The notes under the pieces: generated by a model | The model's database searches: none | What the model was told of the DNA's origin: nothing | What the model saw: the letters and a program-made list of their open reading frames with translations, nothing else | Part shown: piece by piece, positions 7,367 to 9,846 of the stretch | Layout of the letters: each line of letters begins with the position of its first letter | How positions within the stretch are numbered: position 1 is the stretch's first letter | Source: Desulfobacterales bacterium | Lineage (GTDB): Bacteria; Desulfobacterota; Desulfobacteria; Desulfobacterales; Desulfosalsimonadaceae | Assembly: GCA_018334855.1 (NCBI GenBank) | Contig: JAGXLE010000032.1 | Span: forward strand, 1 to 9,846 | Length of the DNA: 9,846 nt | Reading direction: 5' to 3' | Program-made: the position numbers and the translations under genes

Positions 7367-8215
7367 ATGAATATGTTAAAGCAGGCCGGAAATGTCAACG
7401 GGAATTTTGTAAAACAGCCGGAAAGCGGGTATTTTGGCGTGATCGTCCAGATATATGAAATTCAGACTCCAGAAGAAGCCCAAAAAATGGTTTCACTGGG
7501 CGTGGATCATATTGGGAGCGTGCTTACCGGGGCGGAAAGCCGGTCGAAGCTTAAGGAAACCATCGCCCTGGTGGGTGATTCAGGTGCCAGAAGCAGTCTC
7601 ATCCCGTTGTTTGAAGACATGGACCGGATCAGCGCGGCCCTGGATGAATATCGGCCTGATATTGTTCATTTCTGCCAGAGCGTTTTTGACGCATCAGAAG
7701 ACTGGGCCGCGCGCTGCGGGCGTCTGATATCGATGCAGGCGACTGTAAAGGAGCGGTTTCCGGAAATTTCAGTAATGCGCACCATTGCCGTTCCGCCGCC
7801 CGGCCCGGCAGATCATCTGCCGATTATGGAAGTGGCCCGGCATTTCGAGCTGCTGACAGATTTTTTTTTAATCGATACTTTTTTGATGGAAGGCGATACA
7901 GCGGCCGGGCAGCCGGAGGCCGGATTTGTTGGAATTACCGGGCAAACCTGCGACTGGCGAGTGGCAGGCCAGCTCGTGGAGCAAAGCAGCATTCCCGTGA
8001 TTCTTGCCGGCGGGCTTTCGCCGGACAATGTTTTTGACGCAGTGCGAAAGGTTCGGCCGGCCGGGGTTGATTCCTGCACGCTTACCAATGCGGTAGATGA
8101 AACCGGGGCATATGTCCGTTTTAAAAAAGACCCGGACAAGGTGGCAAGGTTTGTGGAACAAGCACGGCTGGCGGGGCGGGAAGTGGAAAGCTCCAAGGTG
8201 CAAGATGAAAGGTGA
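7367..8215 (+). CDS. TrpF-fold (phosphoribosylanthranilate isomerase-like) protein lacking the catalytic cysteine
   Basis: This 282-aa protein is a TIM-barrel relative of phosphoribosylanthranilate isomerase. The C-terminal half is clearly TrpF-like: LID at 168-170 (canonical LLD aspartate), TGQTCDW (191-197, canonical TG..FDW), VILAGGLSPDNV (211-222), GVDS (233-236) and a final K-D..K...F helix (254-262). The N-terminal strand reads VQIYEIQTPEEA (27-38) where TrpF has VKICGIT.LEDA, so the general-base cysteine is replaced by Y30. VQLHG becomes VHFCQ (100-104) and the SSGVE motif becomes CTLTN. True TrpF activity is therefore doubtful, and no trp gene is nearby. Family members are about 200 aa; this one has an insert around 105-160. 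ATG 7367 has no ribosome-binding site. GTG 7439 (residue 25) would begin exactly where TrpF proteins begin and avoid the guaA promoter. The last ten codons lie in an inverted repeat. Confidence 0.75.
   Translation: MNMLKQAGNVNGNFVKQPESGYFGVIVQIYEIQTPEEAQKMVSLGVDHIGSVLTGAESRSKLKETIALVGDSGARSSLIPLFEDMDRISAALDEYRPDIVHFCQSVFDASEDWAARCGRLISMQATVKERFPEISVMRTIAVPPPGPADHLPIMEVARHFELLTDFFLIDTFLMEGDTAAGQPEAGFVGITGQTCDWRVAGQLVEQSSIPVILAGGLSPDNVFDAVRKVRPAGVDSCTLTNAVDETGAYVRFKKDPDKVARFVEQARLAGREVESSKVQDER
7370..7398 (-). promoter_or_regulatory. Predicted sigma-70 promoter of guaA
   Basis: On the minus strand a perfect TTGACA -35 box (7398-7393) is followed after exactly 17 bp by CATATT (7375-7370), four of six matches to TATAAT. 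Transcription would start near 7363, about 77 nt before the guaA ATG. The promoter overlaps the first codons of the divergent TrpF-like reading frame as usually called from ATG 7367. That makes the later GTG start of that gene more attractive. Confidence 0.55.
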
Positions 8216-8263
8216 AACAGATCGGTTTTTTTCTTGAAGCTTGAATCTTGCAACTTTCAGCTT
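8188..8263. repeat. Imperfect inverted repeat spanning the end of the TrpF-like gene
   Basis: Bases 8188-8211 (starting AAGCTCCAAGGTGCAAGAT) match the reverse complement of 8240-8263 at about 19 of 24 positions, with an uninterrupted 8-bp core TGCAAGAT (8199-8206) / ATCTTGCA (8245-8252). The loop contains the stop codon region and a seven-T run (8225-8231). The T-run is in the loop rather than after the stem, so it is not a standard terminator in this form. It may be a dispersed repeat. It encodes the last residues of the upstream protein. Confidence 0.5.
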
Positions 8264-8338
8264 AAGGTTTGAGTAAGTCATAGAAATTACATTTTTGAAA
8301 TAATCTTTATAAAAGGAATAAAAAGGAGAGTCCCGTAA

Positions 8339-8902
8339 ATGTATGAAAGCGGAGATCTGAAAAAGGGGCTTAAGGTCGAGATCGATGGCGAGCCTTACGA
8401 AATTGTGGATTTTGAATTCGTCAAGCCGGGCAAGGGTCAGGCTCTTTACAAGTGCAAGTTAAAAAACATGATTACAGGCGCGCAGTTTGATAAAACCTAC
8501 AGGTCAGGTGAAAAAATCAACAAGGCGGATCTGGAGGAGCAGCAGATGGAATACCTGTATACTGACGGGGACCATTACCACTTCATGAATACCACCACTT
8601 ATGAGCAGGAGTCCATGTCCGCCCGTCAGCTGGGCGAGTCTGTGAAATATCTCAAGGAAAATACGGTCTGCAACGTGCTGCTTTTCCAAGGAAAACCCAT
8701 TGGCCTTTCCCTGCCCAACTTTATAGAGATGAAGGTTGTGCGCGCCGATCCCTGGGTCAAGGGCGATACGGCCTCGGGCAGCTACAAGCCGGTCGAGCTG
8801 GAAACAGGCCTGACCATCCAGGTGCCCCCTTTTATAGAGGAGGGACAGAAGATCCGGATCGATACCCGCACCGGCCAGTACGTGGAACGCATCAAAGAAT
8901 GA
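8339..8902 (+). CDS. efp: Translation elongation factor P
   Basis: EF-P binds the ribosome between the P and E sites and relieves stalling at consecutive prolines. At 187 aa it has the normal three-domain length: KOW-like domain I (about 1-63) and two OB-fold domains (about 64-127 and 130-187). The loop that reaches the peptidyl-transferase centre reads FVKPGKGQA (27-35) with K32 at the tip, the residue that is beta-lysylated in E. coli (K34 there). Whether it is modified here is unknown, as no epmA or epmB gene is in view. The C-terminal signature GDTASGSYKPVELETGL (142-158) is typical. ATG 8339 follows AAGGAG (8323-8328) at 10 nt. The gene stands 123 bp after the TrpF-like gene and probably has its own promoter. 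Its TGA stop coincides with the first bases of a TGATGG..GTAAAAAG repeat end. Confidence 0.98.
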   Translation: MYESGDLKKGLKVEIDGEPYEIVDFEFVKPGKGQALYKCKLKNMITGAQFDKTYRSGEKINKADLEEQQMEYLYTDGDHYHFMNTTTYEQESMSARQLGESVKYLKENTVCNVLLFQGKPIGLSLPNFIEMKVVRADPWVKGDTASGSYKPVELETGLTIQVPPFIEEGQKIRIDTRTGQYVERIKE

Positions 8903-8920
8903 TGGTTTCGTAAAAAGCTG
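8900..8920. repeat. Solo repeat end (TGATGNNNNNGTAAAAAG motif)
   Basis: The sequence TGATGGTTTCGTAAAAAG shares TGATG, a 5-nt gap and GTAAAAAG with the left end of the 558-683 element (14 of 21 positions over the full end). No matching inverted end is visible downstream, so this looks like a decayed or partial copy. It starts on the efp stop codon. Confidence 0.45.
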
Positions 8921-9004
8921 TTTGTCCCGCCGGACGGTATTTTTGCAAAAAGAAACTCCGTAAGCATCCTGGCTGATCGGCGGCGCGAAAAAGGAGTTTC
9001 CTCG

Positions 9005-9027
9005 CTCCAGGAGCCTCCTGGAGGCTC
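9005..9027. repeat. Two overlapping, mutually exclusive hairpins
   Basis: CTCCAGGA (9005-9012) pairs with TCCTGGAG (9016-9023) around a 3-nt loop. Alternatively GAGCCTC (9011-9017) pairs with GAGGCTC (9021-9027), also with a 3-nt loop. The T-run at 9042-9047 is 15 nt further on, too far for a textbook terminator, though it may still help end efp transcription. Confidence 0.5.
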
Positions 9028-9049
9028 AATTTCCGCTCTTATTTTTTCC

Positions 9050-9078
9050 TTGACAGGTCAAATTTTGTTTTGTTAATG
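9050..9078 (+). promoter_or_regulatory. Candidate promoter of the TetR gene
   Basis: A perfect TTGACA (9050-9055) is followed after 17 bp by TTAATG (9073-9078), a weak -10 box that abuts the first operator palindrome (9077-9094). A perfect TATAAT at 9115-9120 just after the second palindrome has only a poor -35 (TTCAGT, 9091-9096) and may be an alternative. In either case the palindromes would overlap or adjoin the core promoter, which suits repression. Confidence 0.45.
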
Positions 9079-9094
9079 AATGAAGCTTCATTCA
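9077..9094. promoter_or_regulatory. FadR-type TetR operator, site 1
   Basis: A perfect 18-bp palindrome, TGAATGAAGCTTCATTCA, fits the TGAATGA-N4-TCATTCA outline of the published Bacillus subtilis FadR operator (TGAATGAMTANTCATTCA) in its outer 7+7 bases. It lies 66 bp upstream of the TetR gene start. Confidence 0.85.
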
Positions 9095-9095
9095 G

Positions 9096-9113
9096 TGAAT
9101 GAGCGTTCATTCA
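9096..9113. promoter_or_regulatory. FadR-type TetR operator, site 2
   Basis: A second 18-bp palindrome, TGAATGAGCGTTCATTCA, keeps both outer 7-bp arms exactly and differs from perfect symmetry at one pair. Its centre is 19 bp from that of site 1, and it ends 1 bp before a TATAAT box. Two adjacent dimers of the downstream regulator are the likely ligands. Confidence 0.85.
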
Positions 9114-9159
9114 TTATAATTTTTGCCAAACAGGGCGGCTAACCAGGATACAGGCTGAA

Positions 9160-9759
9160 ATGAATATGGAACAGCCAAGCGTAAAATATAACCAGATTCT
9201 TAATGCGGCGATAAAAGTGTTTGCAGAACAGGGTTTCCACCAGGCCACCATCTCCCAGGTAGCCAGGGAGGCAGGGGTCGCAGACGGGACTATATATTTG
9301 TATTTTAAAAGCAAGGCAGACCTTCTTTCAAATTTTTTCAGTTACAAGACGCGCCTGGTCTTTGATCGTTTCCGCAATGCGGTGGACCAGGCCGAAAACG
9401 CCCGTTCCAAGCTTACAAGCCTTATAGAGCTGCATCTTGGCGAGTTTCAGCGTGATCCGAACATGGCCGTTGTCTTTCAGCGCGAAGCCCTGCTGGCCCG
9501 CTACCTGGATGAGGAAAGCATTCGCGAAATAACCAAAACTTACATGGACCTGCTGGACGAGATTTTGAGGCAGGGACAGCAGGAAGGCACCATACGAAAT
9601 ACTTTGCCACTCGGTCTTGCCAAGCGTTTTATCCTGGGAGCCGTAAATGAGGTGATAAATACATGGCTGGTGGCGGGAAGCGACGGAGAGCTTGTAGATA
9701 TGGCCGGGCCTCTGGTGGAGCTTTGTTTTAAGGGTATTGGGGCCGGCCGGGGAGAATAA
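9160..9759 (+). CDS. TetR-family transcriptional regulator, Bacillus FadR-like
   Basis: This is a 199-aa TetR-family repressor of normal length. The N-terminal DNA-binding domain (about 8-55) has the helix-turn-helix at about 28-49, ending in AGVADGTIYLYFKSK (38-52), which closely matches Bacillus subtilis FadR as I recall it. The C-terminal ligand domain also follows FadR in pattern (a TYMDLLDEILRQGQQEGTIR segment at about 126-145, then GAVNEVINTWL). FadR releases DNA on binding long-chain acyl-CoA and controls beta-oxidation genes, so a similar role is inferred here. Two FadR-type palindromes upstream strongly suggest autoregulation. ATG 9160 or ATG 9166 may be the start; the Shine-Dalgarno sequence is weak (CAGG at 9151-9154). 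Target genes are probably downstream, beyond the window. Confidence 0.92.
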   Translation: MNMEQPSVKYNQILNAAIKVFAEQGFHQATISQVAREAGVADGTIYLYFKSKADLLSNFFSYKTRLVFDRFRNAVDQAENARSKLTSLIELHLGEFQRDPNMAVVFQREALLARYLDEESIREITKTYMDLLDEILRQGQQEGTIRNTLPLGLAKRFILGAVNEVINTWLVAGSDGELVDMAGPLVELCFKGIGAGRGE

Positions 9760-9805
9760 GACTTACAGGGAAGTCCAAGGTCGGGGTCGGTTTTTGAAGC
9801 GACAT

Positions 9806-9844
9806 TGAGCGTTTCAGGGATTTGACAAATCCCTGAAACGCTCA
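9806..9844. repeat. Perfect 18-bp inverted repeat with 3-nt loop at the window end
   Basis: TGAGCGTTTCAGGGATTT (9806-9823) and its exact reverse complement (9827-9844) flank the loop GAC. It lies 46 bp after the TetR stop codon. The stem is strong enough to be a terminator, but the sequence after it is only two bases (GG) before the window ends, so the required T-run cannot be confirmed. It could instead be a structured repeat or the end of an element. Confidence 0.7.
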
Positions 9845-9846
9845 GG

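Larger units (their letters stand above)
8903..9159. other. Intergenic region with stacked inverted repeats, efp to tetR
   Basis: These 257 bp carry no gene that I can support. In order they hold: the repeat end noted above; a 12-bp palindrome TTTTTGCAAAAA (8940-8951); an 8-bp inverted pair GAAACTCC (8952-8959) / GGAGTTTC (8993-9000) with a 33-nt loop; two mutually exclusive hairpins at 9005-9027; a T-rich stretch (9042-9048); and the promoter and double operator of the TetR gene (9050-9120). No unambiguous terminator for efp is seen. Confidence 0.6.

Noticed and set aside
8275..8330. Core promoter for efp just before its ribosome-binding site
   Set aside because: Several AT-rich hexamers are present (TTGAAA, TTTATA), but no pair has acceptable spacing and leaves room for a leader.
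8916..8985. Long-range pairing CCGCCG / CGGCGG downstream of efp as a terminator
   Set aside because: The arms are only six bases, the loop is around fifty bases and no T-run follows.

Overview
The window reads as a chromosomal segment of a Gram-negative anaerobe-type bacterium, most likely Desulfobacterota (Desulfobacterales-like). That placement rests on three things: the gene mix; an imperfectly palindromic repeat with TGATG...GTAAAAAG ends, which resembles a repeat I recall from that group (from memory, not searched); and a FadR-type TetR regulator of the sort found in fatty-acid oxidisers. No phylogenetic calculation was possible.

Layout. 1-490 is the 3' end of a 23S rRNA gene. It is followed by a spacer carrying a 126-bp terminal-inverted-repeat element (558-683), a 5S rRNA gene (686-803) and a clean intrinsic terminator (815-853). 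Next on the + strand come a two-gene potassium uptake system (ktrB, ktrA), a TrmH-type tRNA 2'-O-methyltransferase, and a 53-codon single-span membrane protein (3898-4059). On the - strand lies a tight three-gene set, guaA > coiled-coil membrane protein > larB (7285 down to 4075). Divergent from guaA, on the + strand, is a TrpF-fold protein (7367-8215) whose catalytic cysteine position is occupied by tyrosine. Then come elongation factor P (8339-8902), a 257-bp intergenic region full of inverted repeats, and a TetR-family regulator (9160-9759). Two near-identical 18-bp palindromes sit in front of the regulator. The window ends in a perfect 18-bp inverted repeat.

How the genes work together. 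KtrB and KtrA form the channel and the gating ring of one K+ transporter. GuaA makes GMP. The membrane coiled-coil protein and LarB (first enzyme of the nickel-pincer nucleotide cofactor pathway) appear to be co-transcribed with GuaA, although no other lar gene is in view. The TetR regulator closely resembles Bacillus FadR, and the palindromes fit the published Bacillus FadR operator pattern, so autoregulation and acyl-CoA sensing are likely.

The strongest leads are the TrpF-like protein without its catalytic cysteine, the MITE-like element wedged 2 nt from mature 5S rRNA, the double FadR-type operator, and a consensus-like guaA promoter that lies inside the annotated 5' end of the divergent TrpF-like gene. 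No CRISPR array, tRNA gene, transposase or phage gene was seen.
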